NCBI RefSeq assembly: GCF_016545825.1
Contig: NC_052622.1
Location: forward strand, 10,979,001 to 11,043,000
Reading direction: 5' to 3'
Length of the DNA: 64,000 nucleotides
Origin: Eucalyptus grandis
Lineage: Eukaryota > Streptophyta > Magnoliopsida > Myrtales > Myrtaceae
Shown here: in pieces, positions 51,732 through 64,000 of the stretch
Numbering within the stretch: the stretch's first letter is position 1
Layout of the letters: each line of letters begins with the position of its first letter
Notes under the pieces: generated by a model
Told to the model about the DNA's origin: nothing
Seen by the model: the letters and a program-made list of their open reading frames with translations, nothing else
Database searches by the model: none
Made by a program: the position numbers and the translations under genes

Positions 51732-54700
51732 AGGGGGATCGGTGGGGATATATGCAGAGTGCGCGAGGTAGATAGCCTGTGATGTTCATAAGCCCTTCTA
51801 TTAAAAGTTTCGATTTTTTAACACCAACATCACCACCATCATCATCTAACCTCAATCGATCTGCATGAATCTGGGGTCGAACTAATTAATCGATTTTAGC
51901 AGTCTTAGCAAGTAGCTAGTAGCTTTGAGGGCGGGATCCGGTTTGGATGGGCTGTGGAGAATGTAATGCTGATTCATTTGCGAGTTGGACGAATTCGAAG
52001 AGTGAAATACTACCGTGTTTGCTTCATTTGAGAGCAGCCCCCCTTCAATTCCAGTCAGCTCCGATTCATTGATCCTGTTTCCTTCCTTCATTCATTCATT
52101 CATTTGCCATTTACATTGGAATTGCGGGGGAATTCGGACATGGGTATCTCCGAAATGGACAGAAAGTTCCGTGCGCAGCTTACATGATCCTCGAGAGCTT
52201 GCTTCGTTTTCATGGGTCTATCTCCTTTTGCTCGTAAAAGGACATTTACAGAGGCCCAGAGGGGATGGTGCTGGAGCTTTGAGCTCGACGCAAGAGGTCG
52301 CAATGGGGATGTAGCCAAAAACCTCGCTAGTCATCAGTCGTTTGTCTGCATCTTCTTTTCAGCGACACCGCCGAGACGTCGAGCCAATATCCGAAGCGGG
52401 GATTCCTTGCTCATTGGTCAAGGAATTAATGGATCCATCCCTCTGTTGCGCTCTCGTCCTGCTCTTTGATGTGTACGTTTCCTCCCAATTCCGAGGTCCC
52501 TCGCTTCCAAATTGACCGACTGATTCCAAATCACTGTCACTCGTGGCTGCGGTGCATTTGGTATCTATCGCCAAGCTCTGGACGAGAGCCGTCGAAGTTT
52601 AACATGAGTCTAGAGGGGCGGAATCCATAGAAAGTCAAACAAGTGCAACGACACTCCACTCGTCTAGGACCACGTAACATACCTGCTCGACGGTTCGTGT
52701 TTCTCATGGGAAGATCCATTCGAAATCCTACCATAGGACTCGACAGCCTTTCTTTTCTTCAATTAAATAATTTAGAGATGATGGGGTTCGATATCCTGAT
52801 CAGGGGACCACTGGGTGGATTATGTAGGCATCGAATTCATAGGCGGAGTGGCCTACCTAGTCCTTTCAATTGCTCCACTCCCTCTCATTTGGATAGTCGA
52901 GTCGAGTTTGGTTCGGGTCTTATCAGTTGTCACCAGGTCCCTGGTAGGAGGGGGAGAGATGCTTCCCGGATCGATAGTTTAATATTTTCCCACGAAAATA
53001 TCTGAGGTTCGCCCACCAACTTGACTTTTATTTTAATACGCAAGGGGGGATTAGAATACCACCCTCTTGTCTCGACATTAGAAATGATTTGAGGCCACAC
53101 CTTGTGGTGGCCGCCCATCAGCGTCAACTTGGGGGGACCGAAAGCTTTTCCTGTTTTGTTTTTTAAATAATGTCCGAGACTTCCGACGAAACGAGAAACG
53201 ATCTCGACCACGTTAACTCGCCATCGCGGAGAAAGAATATAGAATACGGGGAGGAGGAGTTTGTGGTGTGGGTTGAAGGTTCCGTTCCACGTGCTCGTGG
53301 GCGGAGGGGCGGGCTTTAGATTAACGCTCGCAGATCGTCCGATCGCGATTTGACTACGAATTTCTGTGTCTTTTCGAGGGTTACTAACTTATTGGCCCCG
53401 TTCGGGTTGGAAGAAGAATGGGACAAGAGAATAATAACTTGGGGGGGTAAAGGAAAAAGGGGATGCCCCTCTTGTGGCGGAGGTTTCGTTTCATGGTTTT
53501 CGAGTGTTTCTGAGGAGGTCCCCTATCTCTCTCTCTCTCTATCTTTCTCTCTCTTCTATGTGGTGGAAAATGGAGGTTTTCCTAAACGACGGTGAGCAAA
53601 GGATGATGGGATGGGAAGGGAGCCTTTTTTTTAACTGATCTTAGGATTCGGATTTGGCCCCCACCTCCTCTCATGTTCGGCTTGGGCCCGGAAATTTCTT
53701 TTGCTTGGATTAGAATTCACGTATCAGTACGCGATTAGATTGATGGCGCGACTCGTGCGAGACTCTTGCGTAACTAGAAGTCCTAGCGGACGCATTTCTC
53801 GTGGACCCGACCGTCTCTATAATGGGTGCAGTTTACTTTGGCATCGATATCGTCCATCTTTGTGTCTGCTAGCTCTTAAGAGATACCTAAAAGCTTACAT
53901 TGAAAGCTTCTGATCAACAACTTAGATGTATTGTCCTGTGGTCTATAACCGTTGCAAACCCCAACGAGGCACGGTTCCTCGGGAGTAGTAGAACCTGACC
54001 TGTCTAAATGAGAGACATATCGAGTTAAAAACACATTGAACGTCGCCGACATTAGGCATCGACCGTTGAAATTTCTCTACCTTCACACGTACAACCCGAA
54101 CAAAGCTCTCGAAATACGAATTTCCCTCTTGAATGGATCAGGACTGACGACGCCGTCCAGGTTTGGTACGCATTCCACTGGAGTCGAAACATGATTGTAA
54201 AACCCACCATGTGAATTTCCTTATGTTTCATTTACGTAGTTCCAAGAGCGAGCACATTACGGAAGCATACCAAGTACAATTGGATCTCATCAAAAAGTGG
54301 ATGAAGCACTATACCCAAGAGTACAGGTGATTGGTGCCAAGGTGGATTGGCTCTCACCCTAGAATTGGAAACTAGACTAAGATGGCCGAAAAAATTAGAT
54401 CGACAAGTCCAATCCAGTTCTCGAATAGGTCCAATCGTATTTTTTTCCTTTTTTTCTATTCCCTAATATACTACAAGTGCTGTTGCATAGTCTGAATTAC
54501 GACACAAGTGATATTAATAGAATAAGTTCATGATAAGCTAAACAGTCTGAGTGGTCTGTGTAAGTGGGTCTTTACCTGAAACCGGAAATTGGACTAATAT
54601 TCACTAGTTCCAAATTTTAGGAATAGAGATTGTTTAGAACTGGCCAATTCAGTCCACTTCTTTTGTTCACCCATTCACGCAAGACAACTCATTAGACTTA

Positions 54701-55486
54701 CAAGACAGGAAACATGCCCCATCGATGAGATGGAACTCATCTTATCTTGTTCACCGTAAAACAAATCCGACCAGGCTTTTGTGGCCTACCTAGGTCGCAC
54801 GATAGATTGAGCAACGCCCCCTAGTCAACGTTTCGGTCGTTGGGACTTCGTCCGCCCCCAAATGAGCAGAAAGGAAGATTATCTTGACTCATCAACGCAA
54901 GAAAGATATAGACCAAGCTTCAGTTCAATCAATCCATCATCGCATGATGACCGATGGACGAAAGCTTTTAGATTAGGAAGACTGGGATGAAAGACTCTTC
55001 AATACTCTTAGCTTGAGCGCACGATATAAGATAATCGTACTGCATTCCGTAAATTATAGTACAGATTTGCTAAAAAGTTGCAATAAGCAGCAAACGGTCA
55101 AGGGACGACAACCTACCATCATCCAACCCTCCCTGATTTGTGCATGGCTGCCAAACTATTTTGGCCGACACACACGACATAATTAGACATTGAATTGTTA
55201 TTCAACATCTCCTCTGGAGAGATGATATGCATTGCTACAAAAGTTAAATGAAACGACTGAAACTAGTGTGAAAGGGGTGCCTGTGAACTTAGAGCAAATC
55301 GGCCCTTATATAATGGACAAGATTCAGTGCTTCAATGGTTATTAGCTCAGTACAGGTCAGGAGACCAGATGATTTCACACCATAAACAGCACCTTCATAA
55401 AAGCTTACCCAGGGTCTTACATCAAGCAGCGATCCTTACAGAGTACCTTTTAGAAAGAGAACTAAAAAAATGGAAACTAACATTTG
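51732..55486. other. Intergenic, no confident gene
   Basis: The first few hundred bases should be the 3' UTR of the B-box gene (CATCACCACCATCATCATC at about 51828). The remainder has only short overlapping frames. A (CT)n run lies at 53528-53560. About 54340-54680 contains GAAACTAGACT / CCAGTTCTC-type motifs resembling an eroded TAGGGGTGA-family MITE. The frataxin 3' UTR lies at the right end. Confidence 0.45.
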
Positions 55487-58400
55487 TTAGGAGAGACTAA
55501 TAGGTTGACCGCAGAGCTTCTCCAACTCCGTCTCTAGGACTTTCAAAAGATTAGCCTTGGTTCTTCTGTAAACCCAAGACTGAGACTGCTGATCCCAATC
55601 AAATCTGGACGGACCGCTGCAACAAGAACATAGCATTAGATCAAATACTAGCAAATCTCTGAACAAAATCTAAGTCAGGCAGCTTCTATTACAGCCATCA
55701 TCAATAGCAAACAAAATAGTAGGCCACAACATTCTCTATAACAAACACCACTAGCATGATCTATGAAGCCATGCTAGTATCATAATTATCCTGGGTGGAT
55801 GCACACACATCAAATACTGAATCAAGTTCACGATGTAGCCACTCTCGCCATGGAAGCAATGGTGGCCATTGTATTTGAAGATGCCCTTGTAAGAGCACTA
55901 TGAACAAGAATCATTTGCCCTCAACCCAGTCTAATATGAACCATAAAATATTAGCTGCTTTCCCCTAGCAACACTTGCAGGCTACTCGGTCCCCTAAACC
56001 ATCCAATTTTTGCACCATGTTATTCCCTTTCCAATCATTATAGGCACCATTTGATTTTTGTCTTTTGGAAGTCCAGCCAAGGTCTACAATTTACGACAAG
56101 ACCACATTAAATTATTCTTTCATCCTCCAACAGTGAAAAATAGAAGTGTTGCAATTATGTAAAGAGAAAATCTTTTGCAGAAAATATTGCTGGAGAATTA
56201 AGTGTCACCAAATCTAACTTATTCTCAAGACCCCTGGAACCAGGTTATGTTTCCACAACATTTTTCCATCTAGAAACAGGCTTCAGGAACTAGGAAGATT
56301 TTCAGGTCGCAACAATTTATATTTAGCTGAAAGAGGGTAATCTATAGGAAGCATTCTGTCCTCAAAAATTTCAATTCAGCACAGTTGATCTCTCTAGAGC
56401 ATTGAACTTCTTAGTCATCAAATCCTGATCCACTGACTTATGATGGAAAAACTTAACTGAGAGAATCAATCCATCAGGCTATCTAAGTGAACTAATAGCT
56501 ACCCACAGAGATTTACAATCAGGAACTAAGTATGACAACCAAAGAAGTTGAGTAGGTTAAGAATGCAAGCTACCCAGTACTGAAGCAATGGTCAGACTTG
56601 ATTCAATCCACTCTGATGACCATGCCATTTATTAATCAAAGACCATTTACCTAGAATTCAGATACCTACCAGATGTAAACTCGATACCACTATTATAGTT
56701 TGGCTGCCATCATGCTGAGAGAATTTAGGAATCGGAAGTGCTTCTAGACATATTTCAGACGTAAAACATCAAGGTCCTTTTAAACCAACAATAAGGTGTT
56801 GGAGGTTAATTGGCCCTTAACATATGTTGCTCATTAGTGTGCAGGGAGAGGAGCTACTTCACCAAGAAGATGTCGCTCATTGGTGCGCAGGGAGAGGAGC
56901 TACTTCACCAAAAAGAATGTACTTCCAGTATAACTATCTAAAACCACCAGGCTTTTTCAGGCTATAATGCAGCAGAAGTATGGACCACGACACAAGCCAC
57001 ATCACCGAAACAGTAAAAGGCATATGGTGCAGAAAGCAAGGACAAGCAACCTAGAATCAGAAATTGTTTCAGTTACCGAATTCTTCATTGACCCAAAACA
57101 ATATAATCCCCAGTTAGTTCATTACTATGTAAATACAGTCGGTCTTAGGGAAGTAATACAGTTCAAAAGGAAAAGAAAGGGCCAAGCTACCAAAAGATTT
57201 GCCCTTCTCCCAGACACAACCACTAGTTTAAGTGATTGAATATTCTTTAGAGCATGCATCTGGTAAGCAGTAACAGTTCAAAAAGAGGTTTGTGGATTTG
57301 TTTATGATACACTCCAAAGTTTGCAACATCAACACATGATGCATCACATGATCGAGCATTTAATATTGAGATCATAATCAATTAACACATTTCATACCTC
57401 ACTGGAGAGGAGAGCCAAATTTGTCGGTTTGGTGTCTGTTTGTTCAATACATATGTGCCTAATTCCCCAAGTTTGAGGGTTAAGACATCATTCTGCCAAT
57501 ACCCAGAAAAATTGTTCAGGTCAGTTTGACTTTCAAAATTCACCAAATTAAATAACAAAATCTTGAATGCTAATTAATCTCTCTCACCCCATAGTCTATA
57601 TCAAACCCATCAATCTCAATGTTATCTCCATAATCCTGCACACACCAAAAGAGAGATAAGGATGCATGTGTAGGCATTGTAGCCATTGCTGGATTGCACA
57701 TGAAGCAAGCATAAATAAGCACTCGCACATGATCCCTCCTTAAATAAAAGACTTTTTTCTACCTGCTTTGACAACAGATTTTCCACTTTACAGTGGCATA
57801 TTATTAGCATTCGAACAGTTTTGTACTGCATAGTGCACCAGAAAAGAAATGACACAGAAAGCTATAATTTTTAACTTCATCCATACAAAGAGAAGGCACT
57901 CCGGATATCTTCTCCTAGTTAAATTGCATTTTTTTTAGACTGAAACAATAGTTCACTTGCTGGATTATCCGGAATTCCCAACCAAAAAATCCCCATCAAA
58001 TCACAGATTAACGTATTCAGTGCTGGAATTATTACCTCAAACTTCTCTTGGAGGTCATGGATGGTGGATTCTGCTAGCCTGTGGAACTCATCCTCCTGCA
58101 GTAGAGAACTGTGTACATATTATTTCATTAGCACAACCACCACTCCCCATCTCCAACACTCTCGCATTAAAAATTTTAGTCCCTTCCTTCTTAACTAAAC
58201 CAGCATCACCTCAACTCAACAGTTTCGGGGATTGCACAACCATGATTATACCCATTCGACAGACAACATGCTAGAGCTAAAAAATTTGGATTTTGAGCTG
58301 TTTCCCACCATTTTCTTGAGATAGATTCGATAAATTCAGGGGAAAAATCTAAAATTGATAGATAGAGTACCGATAATCAATGGCGGCAGGGCCCGGGAGG

Positions 58401-58594
58401 TCGCCGACATTCAACGGGCCGGACGAGAGACTCCGAGAAACGTGTCGGAACGGAAGGCCGTCGCGACCGGCGGAGCCACGCAGCGCTCGGGGTGCCGGAA
58501 GAAGCTCGCGCGGGGACACACGGACCGGAGATGATCGCGGCCGGCACGGGAGGGCTCTCGAGAGCCGCCTGAGAAGAAGCGATCTGAACGCCAT
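55487..58594 (-). CDS. FH: Frataxin, mitochondrial
   Basis: Five exons in transcript order: 58594-58371, 58108-58036, 57635-57588, 57492-57398, 55616-55487. They join in phase to 189 codons plus stop, all introns GT-AG; the last intron is about 1.8 kb. Residues 1-60 are Arg/Ser/Leu-rich without acidic residues at the start ([18 protein letters not shown]), a mitochondrial targeting presequence. The mature part has the acidic ridge ([31 protein letters not shown]), then [29 protein letters not shown] and a C-terminal helix ([18 protein letters not shown]), all conserved in frataxins. Frataxin assists iron-sulphur cluster assembly in the matrix (and has been reported in plant chloroplasts as well). 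The exon pattern matches the usual plant gene. No defect seen. Confidence 0.95.
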
Positions 58595-58659
58595 TTTCGG
58601 CAGCAACTGGGAGACGGCACGAAAGGCTCTTTCCGGTGGTGAGACCAGCTTTGACATCC

Positions 58660-58755
58660 TTGTGGGCTTGAGATAGTGGGCCTTGATGGGCCCAAATAGT
58701 TTCCCCCAAAAGTTGACATTCGGTATGTAATGAAAGGGGCCCAAGATTGCCCACA
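58660..58755 (-). promoter_or_regulatory. Frataxin proximal promoter with TGGGCY (site II-like) boxes
   Basis: TGGGCT at 58664, TGGGCC at 58678, the palindrome TGGGCCCA at 58688-58695, and GGCCCA at 58739 lie 70-150 bp upstream of the ATG. TGGGCY elements are known to be common in promoters of plant nuclear genes for mitochondrial and ribosomal proteins. No TATA box is evident. Confidence 0.5.
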
Positions 58756-58846
58756 ATTGTCGTAGCTTGTGTTGTGGAGCGTGAAGGTATTAGATTTGAT
58801 CATGATTCTTAGGTGAGCAGTAGGTCCGGTTCAGAACTTGATCGTC

Positions 58847-60770
58847 GGGTAAATCCGATAAACATATAGGTCGGGTATGGTAGAGAATGACCTGATCTAA
58901 ATTGATCAATTTAATATGTTTTGACTCATTTTCATGTAACACAAATTTAGTGACTTATACCAAACTCGATGCATACCTAACTCATACTCGCCTCAACCTA
59001 TATTAGTAAAACACTTTTATATTTAGCCCGATTTTGGGAAAACATATACTCAAATTGAGGTAAGAGTATGAAGTGAGCGTGCGCGAAATGAGTGTAGGTG
59101 ACACAAAGTAAAGAGAAAGTCATAGAGATATGTTAGGTTTAAGTAAGTTGGGAACCAATTTAATATCCACATTATCTTAAATTTCACAATTTTAAACTAT
59201 TTCCTAAATATAACTAACCCGCATAATAATATGTGTCCATTAAATATGGATTAAGAAATGAATTTATGACTCATTTTGATAGATCTAATTAGTGATTGTT
59301 ACGAATCCTCCGGTTCGGGTTGCATCCTAATAGACCTAGCATTTCTTTTTCGTTAAAAGGAGGAGAGTTGAGCAATCTCAATAATGGCTTGAAGTTGGAG
59401 TAGGAATATTTTGGCTATAGAAGGGAGTGGGTCATCATTGTTGACCGCTTCTTACAAGTCTAAGCCTATTCATAAGATAGTTTATTCTCCGTTTGACTTG
59501 ATCTCTAGCAAAAAAAATACGCTGAGTTATGAGTAGTATAGGCATTGACTAATCTATATGTATTAGTAAAAAAAGTGATTTTTTAGGGGCATTGACTAAT
59601 CCAAAGTTTTAGTGAAGGCAAAGAAGACATTAGTGGATTCATAGCAAATTTTTGGAAGATCGAAAAATAAGAGATCACTATCAACTCGTAATCAAACCAC
59701 ATAATTTGCATTCTTCCCAAAAATTCACACTTGTGCCATCTTGGTTACTTGCTGGAGATGTGTGAATGGAGCGATCTCGTATTCATTGAAGATTAACAAG
59801 GGGTTGATCACCTGGCTTGAAAAAGGTTGATCACCTATAAACCTGGTAAATAGGTCGATTAGGTTTGGGTCGAGTTAGATTAAAAATAGTTTGATCCAAA
59901 TTGACTTATTTAATCAATTTTGACCTATTTCCATGCAATACAAATTTAGTAACTCATCTCTAACCCATACTTATATTGCTAAAGTACTCCTATATTTAAT
60001 CTAATTTAGGAAAAATTATACTCAAACTGAAATGAGAGCACAAATTGAGCTAAATTGAACATGGGCAACAAAAAGTGAAAAGAGGGTTATAAAAGTGAGT
60101 TTGATCTAAATAATTTATGAACTCTTGTAATGCCCATTTTAAAATCATTTATAACCCATTTACAAATATAACTAACTTATATAATAATATAATTTATTAA
60201 TTATGGGTTTATGACTCATTTTAATATGCCTTATCATCTATCGCAATAAATCCACCGGTTTGGTTGTATTTTTTTTTTCCTTTGAAAGAAAGAGAGTGTA
60301 GCAATCTCAACAAGGGCTTCAATTTGGAATTGGTATATTTTGGCTATAGAAGGGGGTGGATCATCATTGTTGACCACTGCTTATAAATCTGAGCCTATTT
60401 ATAATATAGTCTAATCTCCATTTGACTTGATCTCTTGCAAAAAATATGCTGCGAGTTATGAGTAGTATAGGCATTGACTAATCTCTATGTATTAGCAACA
60501 AAAGTGATATTTTAGGGTTATCCTCCCTTAATATTGTATCTCAAGTTTTATATGAACAACCAAAAGCAATTGAACAGAGGTGAAGGCAAAGAAGACATTA
60601 GTGGATTAATAGCAAATTTTGGAAGACTAACAAATGAGAGATTTTGGTCAACTTGTGATCAAATCACGTAATTAACATTCTCCCCAAAAATACAATCGTG
60701 CTGTCTCGGACTCTTGCCAGAGATGTATGAATGGACTGATCTCGTATTTGATGAAGATTATCGGGTGTTC
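58847..60770. repeat. Diverged tandem duplication of a ~0.95-kb segment
   Basis: Unit 1 (about 58847-59805) and unit 2 (about 59844-60770) share, in order, CAATACAAATTTAGTAACT-like sequence, ATACTCAAA, TATATAATAAT, TATTTTGGCTATAGAAGG, CATCATTGTTGACC, GAGTTATGAGTAGTATAGGC, GAAGACATTAGTGGATT and GATCTCGTAT. Many substitutions and small indels separate them, including ~70 bp present only in unit 2 near 60520. No coding capacity and no terminal repeats seen. Confidence 0.9.
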
Positions 60771-62218
60771 AAAGGGCATTAATATTTAGACACGAATCAT
60801 GGCGCTTTAAGGAGCTAATGTAAAGTTTCCATTATTTCTTTTTAAATGTAATCATTGGTAGGCCTCATTTTGACCATTTGATTCAATCAAACAGAGACCG
60901 CAATTTGTAGTTGCCGGAGTTCTTGGATGCTAAAGCGATGGTTCTGAGACCACTTTCGCTCTTCCAAGCAAAGCAAAGCAAAGCAAAAGGCAGAGAATCG
61001 GCGATTTCGACAGGAGGAGATCTTGCGGTGCTTTATTATTAAAAATGGAATAGAATCTTTGATGTGCTCATGAATGTGGCCGATAATGTGCATTTTGATG
61101 CTTGATGTCTGCTTGATGTGATCATGTGTAATCACATGGACCGAACATTTACGTACCCTATTGCCCAAAAGGGAGATTGCAAATTTGATCCGTTCTTTTT
61201 CTTGTCTAAATAAGCATATCATGCCCCCAAAAAAATTTGTCCTTTTTTCCCCCTTTCTCTTTTTGGCCATTCTTTATCTACCGAGTTGGGATTCTTCTGT
61301 TATCATGAAATTAGAATAAAATGTTGGCGTTTGAATTTTGAAGTCCACTCTTTTTTCTTTTAGCGGTATCAAGTCTTTTCATATGTTTATCGTGAAAAGG
61401 ATGTCCACTTTATCACACCACCTTGATTATTGAGTTCTACTATATGAATTCAGGACAAAAGTTGGAAATTATGGCGTGAGCAGGACCGTACGTCGACTCA
61501 AATCATTTATCCCATGGCTTGACTTAATAATTTTCGTCCATTTCTTTTTTCGTGGGAGAGTCTTTCGCTGACACATTGTAGCCACATCGGGAAATTGTTC
61601 GGACTATTTCTTTCTAGTGTAATAAAAAAGGAAAACGTGTCTTAAAAATAAGAAAAATTGGAATGATTCGCAGCTTTTTTTTAAAAAAAAATAAAATTTG
61701 TGCACGCTCAAAGCATCATCAAGCCACGTTCGGTGGGAGATTTTCCTGGAGAAACTGAAATGCAGGAAAATTGTCGCTTTCCCGGGAAAGAGACAAGTCA
61801 TCGCCTTTGTAGGAAACTGCAGATATGGCGGCAATTCCTTCGGTGCTTTAAAAAGACAATCTTCTCTCCGTCTCTCTCCGTCTCTCTTCTTTTCTTTTCG
61901 ATTCAAATTTGTGGACGCAATTTCTCTCCCTTTTCTTTTCTCGATCTACCTTTTTCTCCTTCACTCGAGTTCATCAAAAATTTCTTTCCTTTTTGGCCTG
62001 ATTCGAAGGAAAAATGGGAACTTCAATCCCGGCCGATTCAATTTCGTCTTGAAAGTTCAACCCCCGTCTCCTTTTTATCTTTTTCGGACGAATTTGCTTT
62101 TGATTCGTGTACCCTTTTTTTTTTTGGGAAAGGAATTTGACGGCGAGGACAGTGCCCCCACAGAACATAAATTACGTCCCGGCACCTTTCTAGGGTTTTG
62201 GGTCGCTTTTGCTCGTCG
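60771..62218. other. Intergenic; upstream region of the right-edge gene
   Basis: Includes AAGCAAAGCAAAGCAAAG (60967), CT-rich DNA at 61855-61940, and a 202-codon plus-strand frame (61698-62306) that overlaps another open frame and has no recognisable domain; it is more likely promoter or leader sequence than a gene. Confidence 0.4.
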
Positions 62219-62227
62219 CTATAAAGA
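62219..62227 (+). promoter_or_regulatory. Candidate TATA box for the right-edge gene
   Basis: CTATAAAGA follows the gene-like CTTTCTAGGGTTTTGGGTCGC stretch (62187 on). The 1.5 kb between here and the coding start at 63725 would be a leader with one or more introns. AAAAAG/GTTGAATC near 62330 and AAAGAG/GTATTTG near 62573 are possible donors. Confidence 0.35.
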
Positions 62228-63724
62228 GGGATTCGGCGAAAAGGGTGGGATTTTTTGGCGTTGTTTCTTCGGTGGCGTCACGAACCCAAGAAGGGTGATC
62301 TCCTGAACGAGGCGTCGCCCGCAATCTGGCTCGAAAAAGGTTGAATCTTCTTTCTCCCGGAAGGCGTTGGATGTATGGTTCAACTGGGTTGATTGTGTTT
62401 TTTTAACTTCGTGAGCGTATGGCGTTTGACAAGATTTTTTGTGAGTTAGAATGAGGGAAAGAAGGGATGTGTGCGTGGAGAGAGAGGGTTCTTGTGAGCT
62501 ATCCTATCAAATCTGACGAGCTTTTGATCTATTCGGAATCGAAAGAAGAAGTACGAAAGATTTTCAGGCTTCAAAGAGGTATTTGTCGGCGCCGGCATTG
62601 TCTTGGCTTCTGGTCAAGGCTTTCTTGCATTTTCTTTGTTACCCTCTGATTGATGATTTCGTTTTTTAGTCACCAGCGGATTTCTTGATTTTCTTTTCGC
62701 AAAATATGAGTATTGTCTGGTCAAGAATCATCAAGCAACGAGCATTTGATTATAGATTATGTGGCTAAGGTCTCTGCCGCCGGATTATAGGGAGGTAGAC
62801 ATAGACAAAAGGAAAACAGAAGAAGAACCAAGGTGCTGTTATGATAGCAAAAGCTTGGCTGAGGTGGTTGCGAGGTTCTAAAGTTCATTTGGATTTTGTT
62901 CGGGATGGGTTTATATCTATTCTTGATTTCAATGTTTTTCATTAATAATCAGGACTGTTGGTCTCTGTGCCCTGTTGATTGTTGCACACTTTGTTGCTAA
63001 GAAAGAGAGTGACATAGGCATCTGGTGGGTTTGCTTTGCAGAGGTAGCTTGCATATAAGAACATCCCTCAAGCTTGTTTTGAGACGCCCTTTTCTTTTAA
63101 GAGTTTGCATTATCGTGTGGCAGAGAAATATAAGAAGTTTCGTATAATCAGGAGCTATTTCATAAATTAGGTGTTAGCAGATTTTGTTTGTGAATTTTTG
63201 GCACACACATCATTGAGTTCTTGCAGCAAAGTACTGCCATCAGTCCTATGGATACGTAACTCACCTTAGCTTAGGTTTTTTTAGCTTGTTGCATCTTTTA
63301 CCCATGACAATAATGAAAAACTTAAATCATTTTTTTGCTCTATCAGGCCAGGATCCTCTGGATGTTTGGAATTTGAATATTATAGCTGATCAGATTGCTT
63401 TCACTCTGGCCGCTACTGCAAGATTGAAGTCTTCTCCCACCTTTGTGAGGGTGTGGGGTAGTAATGAGCGAGCCATTTTGCTTTGCGTATTGAGACGATC
63501 AAGATCATCATATGCTTGGAGATTATGCCGTGTTTCTGAAGGCTTGTTTCTTGATTACGGCTAAAGCCATTGTTGACTAATCTGAACTTTGATGGTAGCT
63601 TCTTATCACATTGTTGGGGAAGTGCTTTTGTCCTTTTCTTGGGCAGAATAAATTGCAATATGTAGCTTTGGATGTGATACAAAGTAGATTGTGTGTGGAT
63701 GTAGCTCTGCTCAGTATTAGCACG
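62228..63724 (+). other. Probable 5' UTR and intron region of the right-edge gene
   Basis: T-rich, intron-like DNA without a recognisable coding exon. A 92-codon frame (63286-63564) has no known similarity. Confidence 0.35.
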
Positions 63725-64000
63725 ATGGTTCGATTTTCCTGCTTCAATGGTCACAAACCAAAGGTAACTCATCACTCTGTTCTTTTTTATTCTTTCTTTT
63801 TCAATACTTGCATTCCTTTTAATTTTGTTTGATTTCAGTGCACACCAAATGAAGATACTTCCAGCATGAACTCACATAATAAGTCCCCTGCACTGCACTT
63901 CAAGTAGTCCTGAAAAGTTTACTCTTTCATTTCAAAAGTTCTTTGGGTGGAAGGGGATCTTTTAGGCAGAATTTCAGAGTACTCATTTGAAATTCCGAGA
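63725..64000 (+). CDS. Possible first coding exon of an unidentified gene, cut by the window edge
   Basis: ATG at 63725 opens MVRFSCFNGHKPK and ends at 63763 before GTAACTC, a fair donor. From memory, an uncharacterised plant protein family begins with the closely similar MVRFSCFNAH...HKPK, which is why I call this a start; I cannot check it. A candidate acceptor (TTGATTTCAG) at 63838 gives a 75-bp intron, but the exon behind it meets TAG at 63905 after 22 codons. Either that is an alternative exon or the true second exon lies beyond 64000. The function is unknown. Confidence 0.35.

Noticed and set aside
61698..62306. 202-codon plus-strand frame
   Set aside because: Overlaps a second open frame, is Phe/Ser/Leu-rich from CT-rich promoter-like DNA, and runs across the candidate TATA box.

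Overview
This window reads as nuclear DNA of a eudicot plant. It has short GT-AG introns, A/T-rich intergenic DNA full of MITE-like elements and simple repeats, a cytosolic-type tRNA-Ser, and plant-specific gene families (XTH, B-box, S-domain receptor kinase, PBP1/KIC EF-hand). The recurrent intergenic elements (ones starting TAGGGGTGA, ones starting AGGGTTAATACCCT, and poly-A/T elements with a GGCC-rich core) remind me of Myrtaceae such as Eucalyptus; that placement is an inference only.

Layout. Positions 1-4800 hold six to seven tandem copies of a ~775-bp unit. Positions 5155-10411 and 18997-22068 are two copies of one ancestral segment that later took different insertions: a (AAT)n expansion, an AGGGTTAATACCCT MITE and a ~2.2-kb retroelement-like block in the first copy, and a PIF/Harbinger-like MITE in the second. 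Between them, on the + strand, lies the Rab geranylgeranyltransferase beta subunit gene (12178-15856, 9 coding exons). Next come an XTH9-like xyloglucan endotransglucosylase gene (23591-25747, +, 4 exons, GC-rich promoter with clustered ACGTG boxes), a one-exon PBP1/KIC-like calcium sensor (32481-32855, -), and a large S-domain receptor kinase of the AT4G03230 type (34302-38736, -, 8 exons) whose frame is broken by one missing base in exon 1. A tRNA-Ser(UGA) lies at 44876-44957. A BBX28/29-like B-box gene (50786-51731, +, 2 exons) has a tandemly duplicated upstream region. Mitochondrial frataxin (55487-58594, -, 5 exons) has TGGGCY boxes just upstream. At the right edge a gene on the + strand appears to begin (coding start about 63725) and run out of the window.

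The genes are unrelated housekeeping, cell-wall and signalling genes; nothing suggests an operon-like or biosynthetic cluster. For the five intact multi-exon or single-exon protein genes, and for the receptor kinase apart from one base, I built exon models by hand from splice signals, phase and family similarity. I saw no viral genes, CRISPR arrays or clear organellar insertions. The most informative features are evolutionary: paired empty and filled insertion sites in the segmental duplication, hAT-type MITEs with 8-bp target duplications, tandem duplications next to genes, and the single-base lesion in the receptor kinase.
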